Below are positions 46,507-58,643 of a stretch of DNA of 64,000 nt, one piece after another. The translations under genes and the position numbers were made by a program. Position 1 is the first letter of the stretch; the number at the start of each line of letters is the position of its first letter. Under the pieces are notes generated by a model. That model searched no databases. It was not told the origin of the DNA and worked only from the letters and a program-made list of their open reading frames with translations. Source of the DNA: Lentinus brumalis (Eukaryota > Basidiomycota > Agaricomycetes > Polyporales > Polyporaceae); assembly GCA_001792895.1 (NCBI GenBank), contig MARA01000018.1, positions 682,001 to 746,000 on the forward strand. Direction: 5' to 3'.

Positions 46507-47961
46507 GGTATGACCGGTGGCAGTCGCGATATTCACGCACGCATACTCATTTGCTGTATGTTCAGGTCTTTACTTGATTTCGTATGATCACGTAAAACCA
46601 TTGCACCCGCTGTCTGTTGAGACTTCGAGTTAACATCCCTGCGCCCTGCCTTTGTGTTCCTCGCATACATTGACGCACGATACTAGAGTTCTAAGACGGC
46701 AAACAACCACCAACAGGAGGTCGGCGGACGTCTAGCCACAGGCAAACACATTTCCTCGAATTGCAACATAGCCGCCCCTGATCGGATCATAGCTCAATCC
46801 CTGCGCCAGGAAAGGACGTGGTGCGTCCCGAACCCCCGCTGCCACGCTGCGCTTCAAAGCAGCATCTGACTCCTGTGCCTCTTAGCATGAGTATCTATTT
46901 CTTCGTGATCGGACTTACGCCACACTAATCCGGATTGCAGCACCCGCGGGCGAACCTGCATGACGCGCTGTCTCATATACTCTCTCGAGAAGAGCCCTCA
47001 TCGTCATGCGATGTATATTGGGTCTTCCCCGTCCATGCCCTCAACGCATGGCCCTCTCTCACGCTGGCCACACGCCGAAACGGGGACGGAATTCTTTCTC
47101 AGCGACTTTCCGCCGTACGCTGGACGACCTTGCTCGACAGGTAAAATCTTGACGCCACCTGTTGGATATGTTCTGGCGACGCCAACTGTCAGCTGTGGAT
47201 CCATGTACGATGTGCGTGAGTTAGGCTATCATGGGAGGAGCGTCCGGACCTGACCAGTTGTGTGCGCTCAGTTGACAACCGATCTCCGGCTGCCATCGTG
47301 GCCATGCTACATCCTCTGTTCCTGAGGGATGTCCCGAAGGTCCTCGAATGATGCTTATAGCGGCCGCTAAACCTTCACATCTCCCTCGAGAGCATGTCCG
47401 CGGAAAGGCGGAACCGCAAGGGGCGCACAATGCCCGCCTCGGCCTGGTCTGCTGGAGGCTTTGCACTACAAGGCGGGAACGCTCCTCCCACAGTCCTCGA
47501 CCCGTCATCACATGCCAGAGAAACATGCGGACGATGATCACTCGGAGCATCCACCGGCGAGGTACGCGATACAGTTCGTGACGGTTCATTATTCTGAGCA
47601 CGTCGACAGGCCTCGCCGTGATCTGAGATCGCCGCGCTGACGCTCTCACCCATTCAACGGAACAGGCCACTGTCTGCGTCTTGCTTGTCGGACTGAACTC
47701 AGAAACGGATGCGTGACGTCGTTAAAGTTTTGCCGCAAGTGCGTGCTGTCGACCGCGAGAGCGGCGAAGCGGACGTTCTGACGTGTGTCTGTCATAGCAT
47801 GAACGGGGATTGAATACGGCGGAATTTGGTCCGTGAAGAAAATCCGACGTACATCGTCCACAGGTTCCCACTGTGTTCCGCCGACGACATATAAGATCGA
47901 GTTGTGCATAGCAGAACGGTAGACATCAAGTCTCCTGCGACTACGCAAAGCATCATTAGCT
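46507..47961. other. intergenic, hydrophobin upstream region
   Basis: No supported gene. Short frames such as 46935-47253 lack recognisable features. The right end is the hydrophobin promoter. Confidence 0.45.
47889..47895 (+). promoter_or_regulatory. TATA box of the hydrophobin gene
   Basis: ATATAAG about 70 nt upstream of the hydrophobin start codon. Position and sequence fit a core promoter of a strongly expressed gene. Confidence 0.5.
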
Positions 47962-49299
47962 ATGATCTCCCTCTCCATGCTCGCTCTGTCCCTCTCCGCC
48001 TTCGTTGTGACGACGGTGCGAGGGAGTCCGCTGATCACCCCAGCCCCCGCCCTCGATTTGCCTTCAAGCGTGCCGACGGCGGCGGCGGCGGCGTCGACTA
48101 TCGGCATTGCTCAGTGCTTGGCCACTATCCAATGCTGCCAAAGCACCATCCCGGTGGACGATGTGATCCCGGCGAGCATCGCCACACTCATCCCTACCTT
48201 GCCTGTCCCGCTCCCTACTCTTGGCCCTCTGGTTGGCATCGAATGCTCGTCGGCCACCGACCTCAACATCATTGGCAATCAATGGTACGTCCGATGGACT
48301 GTCAGTCGCGCTTGAAGACATGAAGCTCACGACCATGCGATTGGTAGCTTGACGGGAGGCACGCCCGTGTGCTGCCAGGAGGTTCTTCCTCGTAAGTGAC
48401 GTCATTTGTATTCATCTCGCTTGAATGGCGGTTGTTGAACGGTCTCTGCTTGTTCTTGCACAGTGGACTTGATCGCGGTGGGATGCGAGCCAGTCGTCAA
48501 CGCCATTATACCAACCATCCCTATCTCTCTCCCGTCAATCACCCTTCCAGGCCTCCCGACCTCACTTCCCATCTCCCTCCCCTTCAGCCTCCCAACTTCA
48601 CTTCCCATCTCCCTCCCCATCTCCCTCCCGACTTCACTCCCAATCTCCCTCCCCATCTCCCTCCCGACTTCACTTCCCATCTCCCTCCCATTTCCCATTT
48701 CCCTCCCTCTAGGCGGGTCGTCTGCTGCTCCCACGACGTCTGACCCGCTGCCCATCTCTCTCCCCACGTCCTTGCCCATCTCTCTCCCCACGTCCCTGCC
48801 CATTTCTCTGCCCATTCCTCTGCCCTCCTCACTTCCTATCTCCCTCCCAATTTCTCTTCCATTCTCCCTGCCGTTCGGCCTCGCAGAGTCTTTCTCCGCG
48901 GCCTCGTCCTCTTCTGATCCGCTTCCCATCTCTATCCCCACCACTCTTCCGGTCTCCCTCCCGACATCTCTCCCTGTGTCAATCCCGACGTCGCTCCCGA
49001 TTTCCATCCCGACGTCGCTCCCAATCCCCATCCCGACGTCGCTCCCAATCTCCATCCCAATCTCCATCCCGACTTCTCTTCCGACCTCCCTCCCCGTCTC
49101 CCTTCCGACGTCTCTCCCAGTTTCCATTCCCACCTCTTTGCCCGTCGGCGAGTCGTCGTCTACCACGCCGACGAGCACGCCCCCGGTTTCGATACCCACG
49201 TCTCTGCCTGTGTCAATCCCGACGTCCCTGCCGATCTCTATTCCTACGTCCCTGCCTATCTCTATCCCTACGTCTCTGCCGATCCTTGGTGGTCTCTGA
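47962..49299 (+). CDS. class I hydrophobin with long LPIS repeat tail, 3 exons
   Basis: Secreted amphipathic surface protein. Exons 47962-48284, 48348-48391 and 48464-49299 total 1203 nt (400 aa). A signal peptide MISLSMLALSLSAFVVTTVRG opens the protein. The eight-cysteine hydrophobin pattern is complete: QCLATIQCC, then IEC, then QCLTGGTPVCCQ and VGCEP, with the CC pairs and intron positions usual for fungal hydrophobins. Ordinary hydrophobins are about 100-150 aa and end soon after Cys8. Here about 255 residues follow, built almost wholly of SLPT/SLPI and, further on, SIPTSLPI/V tetrapeptides broken by three Ser/Thr-rich spacers (near GGSSAAPTTSD, ESFSAASSSSD and GESSSTTPTST). The tail has no cysteines. 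It could be a Pro-rich, O-glycosylated stalk or a cell-wall anchor; this is inference. Confidence 0.9.
48515..49290 (+). repeat. LPIS/LPTS 12-nt coding repeat array
   Basis: Degenerate 12-nt units of the type TCCCTCCCNAYC encode SLPI, SLPT, SIPT and SLPV. The first half is dominated by SLPISLPT and the second by SIPTSLPI, suggesting at least two rounds of local expansion from different founder units. The opposite strand is also open over most of the array, which is a by-product of the repeat. Confidence 0.9.
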
Positions 49300-52199
49300 T
49301 CAGCCGTGTGTAGGCACCGCGGTGGCATGTCGGGAACGGCCAAATTCGTGACGGAAGAACTCGCTTCTTGGTTGATCATTTGGTGTCGGTATGTCTTGCA
49401 TGTGTATGTGAAGGAAGGTCGGGCGGTGTGCGCCGTAGACTCGCGTGTGCGTTCATGAATGGATTGTCGTGTCAAAGTTGTTAGCCCGAGACTCGCGGCG
49501 ACGAATTTACGATTCTTAGCCATGATGTGCGACGCCAATATTACGACTTCCCATAGGGTAGCGTTGTTAACCTGTCGTGAATGTGATTTACTTGTCGAAT
49601 TTCCGATGTTCAACCTGAGATCTCCTACACTGTTAGACTCGGTACTTCGTCTCTGAGTCAAGTGATAGCTGCGACACAGGATATAAGCAAGCAGTCTGGA
49701 AGCACTGGCAGCAGCGGGAGTACGGTGGTGGAGGTTACGCGGACCATGTCTGACTCACAACCGATGTACGTGCTCTGTCACGGCGCGAGCTCGGCGCAGG
49801 CTGCAGGGACGGAAATTACGAGAGGGTCTCTGCTCGTACGTGCTCGTCTGATCACTGGTCGGCAGAGCAGCACTGGATGCATGACTCACGCGGCACCTGT
49901 CTCAAGGCTGCGGTAGTGATGAACGAGGTAGACAGGGTAACCACGCATACTGAGAGTGTGTTGGCGGTGCTGAAGGACGCCGAACTGCCCCGGGCGAAGG
50001 TGATGTTCCATCCACGAGCTCAGGGCAGGAGCCGCGAAGGCCGACGACTGTGCAAGAAAGGGCAATCATGATGATAGTTATGGAAAGTCAGCGGTAAATG
50101 GGACTCGCACTTGAGGGCTGCGCTGGGCCACTTATATCCTTGTTGCACAAGTCCGCCACGGCGGCGGTGGTTCAACGGACAGCCATTTGTGGAAACCGGA
50201 TCATCCCATTAAGATCCGATCGGAACAGCGGCGGTGCCGCGCGCTAAGTTGAGTATGTACCCCCGTCCCTAGTACATACTGAAGTACTGAGCGACTCTTA
50301 ATGTCAAAGCTATACAGAACTCACCTCCGTCACACGTCCTTGATGAGTGCCCGCGGTGGAGAAGATGGGTGGTGTCCCAAAGCAAATCAGACACACGCAG
50401 TCCTAACGCAGTCTCTCCATGGCGGCACGCCGACCTTGCGTAAGTCTGGCTCGAAGCCAACTATTCGGCAACGGAGCGATACCTCGTGTATAAGTATCTA
50501 AGTTCCAATAACCATGAAGCGTACCATTAGCGATGTAGTACAGGCGAGACGAACTGAGTTGCGTCGTCATGATGGCGGGAACGGTCGCCATAGATTCCAT
50601 CCGCACGAGGGAAAAAAGCCATACAAGACCAGGAGCAGCATGCGACACCTCACATGAGTCAATTTTTGGTGTTTGTGACGGCAATTTCTGGAATTCCGCT
50701 GCCACTGCCACTGCCCGCCCACGGTGCCGTCACAATTGTACTGAAGAAGGTCGCAGCAAACTGAGCGCGGGATGTGCCTCCGTGGGTAGTCAACGCAGAT
50801 CTGGAGCAGTAGTGCAGAAGTATCCTAATAAAGCGAGCAATGGAAGCTCCAGAGCTGACGGCAGAGTTCCGGAGTAGATGTCACTTTACGAAGCGAGATG
50901 ACCGAATGGAGTTATTTACCTGAGGGCCATGGGAACTTCGCTGACTTTCCGCGCCAGTAGGTAAGCCGAAATTAGCACATGGGGGACCCCACTGCGTGAC
51001 ATCGGCTTCTAGTACGCGCTGCGATATGGAGGTGTGAGACTCAGGAGCGGTATGACTTGGAGCATACCATGATGTGGGTACGGTCTGCTGTAATGCGCGG
51101 TACAATACAGTCTTGTGGCCCCCTTATATATTCAAACCAAGCCCCTTCTGTTGTGCAATTAGCAGGAAGTCGCAATATGAAAAGTTGTCTTTGAGGTGTA
51201 CGTACTCGGAGCCAAGAATCTTCGCCATGATGCGGTTTGCCTTCTGCGCAGTGACACCGATCCCGGCGGATGCACTTAACCCACCATATGGTGCCCCGGT
51301 AGATGTGGAGGCTAGACTAAAGTAAACATGGTGTAATCAAGCTGGCCGCTGCATGTACGGAACAGTGGCAACATGGATCACTCACTGGCGGCGGAGCAAA
51401 TGCGCACGCACGTCGACGGCTCCGCATCAGGACTCGAGGCACATATAGTCTTCTCAAACACCTCCCATAGTCGATGAGGGATCAAAGAGTCACTTGCGGA
51501 GACAATGGTCGAGTTGGATCGAGAGCATCGAAACGACACATACTGCAGAAGGCGCAATGGGCGAAGGAAAGGCTCATTACAGCGATATTCCCACGATCGC
51601 TCTGCGGTCGTGGCACGGTTGATCCGAGCTCACTCACACTTGTTAGCCTCACTTGACGACGTACTGCATGCAGGGTCGAGCTTAGGGCATATCGCTCTCT
51701 TTCCTCGAACCCGCGCTTTTCCAGTGATGCCGGTGTGTCATACTCGTGTCATGTAAAATTTGCTTGTTCCATACTAACCGACTCGGACCGCAGGACGCGC
51801 CCTGGTTCGTACGAGGATTGGCTACAAACCTCATCTTCCGGCGGTCTCGACCATTCTGCCCCGTTTGCTCAGACTCTTCCTACGTCCGACGACCCACGGA
51901 TTGTCATCTCCCCCTCAGAAATGTACGGCAGCTTCTGATGGCGCCCCGGCGAAGCACCATTCGGAGTGAGTACATACGTGATGGTGCAAGGTGATAAGAG
52001 CTCTGGTTCAGGTCTGCCCAGTTTCTGCTACGACCCTTTGACGGCCCACTCACTCTCCCGTACAACAAGTGAAATCGACTGCCACTCGGCTAGCGCTTGA
52101 GTCGTCTTGCCGTGTTGTACCCTAGCTCTGTCATCCGTCTGTCACCCCGAGACCGTACTTGTAGCGGTGGCCTCACCCAAGCCGACATAAGGCTCGGAC
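49300..52199. other. no supported gene, 2.9 kb
   Basis: Hydrophobin 3' region and upstream region of the MFS pair. At 51934-51958 is a 25-nt sequence repeated with two mismatches at 55001-55025. No coding sequence recognised. Confidence 0.4.
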
Positions 52200-54282
52200 A
52201 TGCTACCTGATACTCCGGTCGAGTTTTCCGCCTCGACTGCGTCGTCCCCCGCGGAGACTCTCACAGATGGCCGCGCCACGCAGAAGTACTCACCTGCGCG
52301 CCGTTATGTGCTCCTCATTGTTTTCTGCCTCTCACAAGCTCTTGATGCGTACAATGCTGCGGCACTATTTCCGGCCATCCCTCTCTCGTCAAGGATCTGA
52401 ACTTCACGGAGGCCGAGTCGACCTGGATCATCAGCGGATTCCAGCTTACATTTGCGTCATTCCTACTCATCGTGAGTGCGCCGGTTGCTCTGTGGGGATC
52501 GTACTGACACGCAGTTGTGCAGAGCGGACGCATCAGCGACGTATACAATCCAAGTGAGTGCACTCCGCATTTTTACGTCAATGCGGGCCGCTAACGCACC
52601 CAAAAGAATTTGCGTTCATCGGCGGCGTCTTCGCGCTCGGTATTCTTTGTCTCGGCGCCGGATTTGTCACGGACAAGATTGTGTTCATCGTCCTGCGCGC
52701 GCTGATCGGTATAGGTGAGTATCATGTCCCCTTTGCGTACCTCCTTCATTCCGTTGCTAATCATCTGCCGGTTCCGCATCGTTCAGCGGGTGCTATGACC
52801 ATTCCGTCCGCCCTCGCGCTCCTCGTCGACGTCTTCCCGGAGCCTACCGAGCAGGCGCGTGCCATTGCCGTCTTTGTTGGCTGCGGGGGTGTCGCAAATT
52901 GTGAGTTCCGATATGATTTCCCCGCAGAGTACTGCGGTCTATCCATGTAGGAGCTGAAAGATCTTCTTCTGACAGCGCTTGGGTTGATCATCGGGGCCAT
53001 CTTCGTACAATTCGCGTCTTGGTCATGGGTATTTTGGTCCATCGCCATCGTGTCCATGCCCGTTGCTGCCATCTGTGTCTTTCTCATCCCGAAGCAAGAG
53101 CCCCGCCTGAACGAAGCGGCACTCGGCGGCCGCCCAAGATGGAAGAGTTTGGACATACTAGGAGTTACTATCTTGACAAGTTATCTCTCCCTGCGCTTCT
53201 TTCGCGATCACATTGGACGCTGACCACATGCCTCTCCCAGTCGCCCTGGTTCTCTTCATCTTTGCCGTGACGTCCGGTGGCACCTCCGGCTGGGGCTCAG
53301 CTCGGGTTCTTGCCCCGCTCATCATATCCATACTCATGGTCGCCGGGTTCTTCTATTATGAGACGACCATCCCAGAAGACTGCGCCGCGATCCCGCCGCG
53401 CACTTGGTTCCTCCCAAACTTCCTCGTCCTGTTTTTCACGGCGCTCCTGCCGTACTTTTGGTGGAACGTCATGTTCACGATCTCAACGACGTTGTGGCAG
53501 AACGTCTGGCACTGGAGTGCGCTCTCTGTGGCCATCCACCTGTAGGTTTTTGGCAATTCTCGAGAATAAGGCGCTAATGTGATGGTACTTTTACCTTCAG
53601 GATCCCTAACGGAGCACTCGCGTTCGCGATGAGCTTCACGGGTTCGCTGTCTCACATCTTCAATCCGAAATGGAATATCCTCTTTGGCGAAGGCCTCTGC
53701 ATCATCGCCACTACTCTGTTCGCTTTTGCAGACGGCCCTGAGAAGTATTGGCCCTTCATCTTCCCCGCCTTAGTCCTTGGCTCGGCAGGCGCCATGCTCA
53801 CCCTCACGCAGACCAAGTGAGTCAGTTGTTCTTTCCGTCATCGCATGTTGCACTTACGGCGACTGTGCATTGGTAGCATCGCGATGTGCCGCGCGGGTCC
53901 TGCATCGATGGCAGGCACGGTCGGGGCCATCTTCAACGGCTCCCTGCAGCTGGGAACCGCTCTCGGAATATCCATCGTCGGCTCAATCGAGGTGAGCGTC
54001 GAGGCGACGCATGGCGGACCCACGTCGTATGCAGGTCGCGCGGCGTCGTTCTGGTTCCTCCTTGCGTTTGTGGGCGTCGAGTTCCTCTCCATGCTTGTGT
54101 TCTACCACATCAGCAAAGAGGGCACGGCGATTACCGACATTCCAGGGAAGCCAGCTGCAGAGGTTGTGACAGTCATCGTTGAGAAGGGCGCCAACTTTGC
54201 TGGTGCGATCGAGCAGCCCCAGTTCGTTGTGACTCCTGAGGGCCATGTTAAGATAAACGAGGTACCCGTCACTGTGATCTGA
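52200..54282 (+). CDS. MFS transporter, DHA2/14-TM type, copy 1 (one frame break)
   Basis: Proton antiporter-like major facilitator resembling the fungal Atr1/Azr1 (14-segment) group. The order of blocks is: RRYVLLIVFCLSQALDAYN (TM1), ESTWIISGFQLTFASFLL (TM2), SGRISDVYNP, FIGGVFALGILCLGAGF, AMTIPSALALLVDVF, IFVQFASWSWVFW, FLIPKQEPR, IFAVTSGGTSGWGS, PPRTWFLPNFLVLFFTALLP, SLSHIFNPKWNILFGEGLC and the final MAGTVGAIFNGSLQLG. Introns sit at the same places as in the copy at 56487 and all show GT-AG borders. One base is missing near 52380, after FPAIP. The original frame then stops within a few codons, while the next frame gives LVKDLNFTEAE as in the paralogue. It is either a fresh pseudogene or an assembly error, because everything downstream is intact. 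Confidence 0.78.
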
Positions 54283-56486
54283 CTGTGGGAGGTGCTGTGT
54301 AGCGAATATTCCTAGAGGTCTCGCTTTGCTATGTCTGCCTAGTCTAGACTGAAATGCAGTTAGTCGAGTGATGCATGTAGTCCTCTAAAAATGTAGCAAT
54401 AATCGATTTCAGAATTGAACGACTTAGCATAACCCAGAGAACATGCAAGCCACCTGATAGAAGGGTTGATACCCGAGTAGTGAAACACTCGGGGGTTTAG
54501 TGCGGCAAGAGGCGCTTCGGAGGAGCAATGGTATGACTTTGAGTTTGTTGCAGTTTGTGTCTATTGGTGGTCACCGGTCACCTGTCAAACACGAGATCTG
54601 CAGAACGTCCCGACCATCGCTGGGATTAACCTAGCTGTCGTGGACTCCAGGGCTGTTAGTGCACGCAGCACGGCGAAGCCATGTAGTGGGAATAGACGCT
54701 GTTCCGCTCCAACCTGCGATCTTTCCACGGCCACCGCCTGAGACCTCCTCTTCGCTCACTTTACTTCCTACGCTTACTAGTTGGTTCTCCGCCTCTTAGA
54801 CAGCTCCCCTCGTTCTTCGCGGTCTCATCGCAAATCTTCCCGGTGAGACTTATGCATGAGGCCTCATGGGTCCAAGTCAGCTTCAAGTTCGCCTGTGGCC
54901 CTCGTTCCGTCGTTGACTGCAGCCCCACGCTGCACATCTTGATTGACTATGTACCCACTGCATTGTTGGAACGTGTCGTCAATGAAGCTATGGACGCCTC
55001 TCTGATGGAGCCCCAGCGAAGCACCGCTTTGTGGTAGAATTTAGGTCGTCATGTACCCATATGTACCACAATCCCGGAGCCCGCTTCTGTTATCTCGGAG
55101 CGTTCGCGGAGTATCCACTTGAGCCAAGCACAGAATCATGCGGCCGTTGGTCTGCTCATCTCGCAGATCTCAGTGGATTTCAGCGACAGGCGAGAGCATC
55201 TCGTGCTGCATGCTCCGCTTGGACCATACTTCCTCATTCCTTTGCACCTGTTGCGTACTCATGAGTAGTAGCAACTTCAAGGTGTCAATCGCTACAGCAA
55301 AGATATCTAACAAATCAGGAACTCACTGTACTCACATCACCCAGTTATCGCACCTTGACAGCAATAATTAGCAGCGAGCTTGGCGGACACTTAGTACAGC
55401 GGGACTTCGCGAGTTGCCAGCGTTGTGGCACGACTGATGAGAGTGGCTACGATCGCCGAGATCTAAGGTGTCGCCTGTATGTCGCATCGTATTCAGCAAC
55501 AGTGCGCCTGGAGGAGGAGGGGACGCGTACCATGGAATTTCCAGACTTCACGGCCGGGACCGTGTCTCGGCGACACGCCCAAATTTCATTACCGGTGATT
55601 CGAGATATAACATACGGGCGTCGCTTCCGTAGATCACACATCCAGAGGCTATGTCAAAGACATAAGTACATCCAGAGGAAAGACTCGGGACTTCGATTGA
55701 CTACTTCAAGTTGTCGAGCATGGCAACGAGCTGGTAACTGGTACCGTGAAGGGTCGGAGGAGACTTTGACTGCCAGATACGTGTTCACCTGGCTATTGAT
55801 TCAAGGCTTAGTCAACGGCATTGACATGAATGACTGGCTGGACAGGCCATGAAACTTATGCCAATGGTTATCGACGACTCGGGCCAGTAAGTAGCCGCGC
55901 GCTTGTTACCGTATCCGACAATTCCCGACCTTCTCACGAGTCACGACTGTCTCCTGCGACCGTCACTGGTGTCTAATACTGGACCTCCGCCTGGGACCTC
56001 AGCTGATCTCACTTCTTTGGCTTTCTGTCCTCGGTGCCATACCTAGTCTGAGTTCAAGAATCATGCTCATTGACTGCGGCCCAAAAGGCCTCAGGCTGCC
56101 TCATGATTTCATACTACATTCACGTTGTCGCGGACACGCATAAGTACGTCGCAGAGTGCAGAAAACTCAACTCCATTCACTAAAGCTAGTTTACCCCCAG
56201 CAGTATAATTACGGCAGGGCAAGGTGCTTTCTTTCTGATCATGGATCCCGGTGGAATCACCTTTGCCGCCATGGGTACAGACGATAAGAGCTCCGATTGC
56301 TGAAGTCTGCAGTTGTCGTCCATTATCCCTCTACGACCTACTCCTCTCTGCACTACAGGCCAGAAACTTTCAACTACGGCCTGCTGTTTTCCGAAGCAAT
56401 CTACGCTTCTCATCCTCGAAGCATAACGGCCTAGTTACTGCCCTGCCGGCTTGACTTTGTCAAGTTACTCGCCCGGGCACAGGAAC
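54283..56486. other. spacer between the MFS paralogues
   Basis: No recognisable gene. A 165-codon frame at 55355-55852 (+) has no known features. A short hairpin (CCCGAGT and ACTCGGG, 54472-54493) is present. A 25-nt near-repeat of 51934-51958 lies at 55001-55025. Confidence 0.4.
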
Positions 56487-58643
56487 ATGCCCCCCTCATC
56501 CTCCATCGACCCTGGCGCCTTGACCGACTCGACCGGCCTGACCCCAGCAGATACTCTCGCCGGTGATTATGTTACGCAGAGATATTCAGCCTCACGCCGC
56601 TACATCCTCCTCATCATGTTCTGTCTCGCGCAATTCCTTGATGCGTTCAATAACTCTGCACTTTTCTCCGCCATCCCGGCCCTTGTCACATCGCTCAAGA
56701 TGACTGAGGCTGAGTCGACTTGGTTGATCAGCGGGTTCCAGCTCACGTTCGCGTCATTCCTGCTCATAGTGAGCACGTCCTCTGGTTCTGAAGACCCGCA
56801 CTGACACACCATTACAGAGCGGGCGTATGAGTGACGTCTACAACCCAAGTGAGTGCTCTCGACATTTTTTACGTGTACATCGGCCGCTAATCCACCCGAA
56901 AGAACACATATTCATCGGCGGCGTTTTCGCGTTGGGTTTTATATCGCTCGGCGCTGGATTCGCGGCGAGTAAGATCCCTCTCATTGTCCTGCGCGCCCTA
57001 AGCGGTGTAGGTAAGTAGCATGTTCTCCTCGTGGATCTAAGTCACACTGATACTGTCCGTCGGCCTCTTGGCTCTCTGCAGCCGCTTCCATGACCATCCC
57101 GTCTGCGTTGGCGCTGCTTGTCAACATTTTTACAGAACCTTCGGAGCAGGCGCGCGCCATTGGAATCTTCGTCGGCTGTGGAGGTGTCGGAAGTGGTAAG
57201 TTCCGCCGGAGCCTCGGATTCTCGGATTGCAGTCTACTGCGATCTGTCTATGGGATGACGCTGACCGGCTTTACCTCCACAGCGCTCGGACTTATCATCA
57301 GCGCGATCTTCGTCCAGTTCGCGAGTTGGTCGTGGATCTTCTGGTTCGGCGCGATCGTGTGCATGCCCATCGCAGGACTCTCTGTATTTCTCATACCAAA
57401 GCAAGAACCTCGAGTGAGCGACTTCGGGATCACGGGAGGCGCCAAATGGAAGAGCCTCGACCTCCTGGGTGTCTCTATCCTGACAGGTTAGTCTGTTTTC
57501 CCTTATCCCTTGCCCGACAGAACGCTGACTTTCCACTTGTCATCTCATCTTCCTAGCCGCTCTGGTGCTCTTCATCTTCGCTGTGACATCAGGTACTACT
57601 TCAGGCTGGAGCTCCGCGGGTGTCCTCGCACCGCTCATCATCTCGGTTCTCATGGTCGTTGGGTTTTTCTATTACGAGACGACTCTACCGTCAGACCGCG
57701 CCGCCATTCCGCCGCGCACTTGGTTTCTGCCAAACTTCTTCATTCTATTCGTCACGGCGCTCCTGCCGTACTTCTGGTGGACGAGTATGTTCACCATCTC
57801 CTCGACAGTATGGCAGGACGTCTGGCATCAGAGCGCAATATCCATGGCCATCCACATGTGCGGATCATTCCTCTTGTCGCGGATACCGAGTCCTGGACGC
57901 TGACATCAGCTCGATAGGATCCCGAACGGAGCACTCGCGTTTGCTGTGAGCTTCACGGGCTCTCTTTCTCGCGTCATCAACCCGAAGTGGATCATTCTCT
58001 TCGGCGAAGGCCTTTGCATCATCTCGACGACTCTCTTCGCCCTCGCCGATACCCCTGACAAATATTGGTCGTATATTTTCCCCGCTTTGGTGCTCGGCTC
58101 CTCCGGTGCTATGCTCACCTACACTCAGACTAAGTGACTTCCTTCCCTCGAATCTGTGCCATATGGAGAGACTGATGCTGAATCTGCAGCATTGCAATGT
58201 GCCGGACGAGCCCGCCGTCGATGGCGGGTACGGTCGGCGCCATATTCAACGGAGCCTTGCAGCTCGGGTCTGCCGTCGGTGTCTCAGCCGTCGGTTCAAT
58301 CGAGGCGAGTGTCGACGCGACACATGGCTCCCAGTCGTATGCTGGCCGCGCGGCGGCATTTTGGTTCCTTCTTGCAGTCGTGGGCGTTGAATTCGTCTGC
58401 ATGCTTGTGTTCTACCGGATCAGCAAGGAGGGGGCCGTGGTCGTTGCGGATCAACCAGAGAAGGAGACGCGGTCCGAGGATGTCATGATGGAGACCAGAG
58501 AGCAGAAGGAGAAGAATGTGCGCGGCCCAATCAACTTGGAGGTGCTCGGGACCGAGAGGGCGCAGAAGGGCTATGACACCGAGGGCGAATGTATCACCGA
58601 GGTTCCACTGGAAGCTCCCGCCGGTGTGAGAGATGTGTGGTGA
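56487..58643 (+). CDS. MFS transporter, DHA2/14-TM type, copy 2
   Basis: Intact paralogue of the transporter starting at 52200, in tandem and same orientation. It opens MPPSSSIDPGALTDSTGLTP at 56487; an upstream in-frame ATG at 56451 is possible. TM1 is RRYILLIMFCLAQFLDAFN and TM2 contains ESTWLISGFQLTFASFLL, followed by SGRMSDVYNP, ASMTIPSALALLVNIF, IFVQFASWSWIFWFG, FLIPKQEPRVSD, PPRTWFLPNFFILFVTALLP, SRVINPKWIILFGEGLC and MAGTVGAIFNGALQLG. Introns match copy 1 in position, and joined exons keep frame. The hydrophilic C-terminal tail of about 70 residues is longer than and unlike that of copy 1, so tails have diverged while the membrane core is conserved. A drug or small-acid efflux role is typical of the family; the substrate is unknown. 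Confidence 0.9.

Noticed and set aside
48402..49661. 419-codon open frame on the minus strand rich in EIGREVG/MEIG units
   Set aside because: It is the antisense of the hydrophobin repeat array. Regular 12-nt repeats keep several frames open, and the sense strand has a signal peptide, eight cysteines and spliced joins.
54472..54493. Hairpin CCCGAGT / ACTCGGG
   Set aside because: Seven base pairs is within chance expectation; no adjacent gene end or element border explains it.
55355..55852. 165-codon open frame between the MFS paralogues
   Set aside because: No family resemblance, no introns although neighbours are intron-rich, and composition close to random translation.
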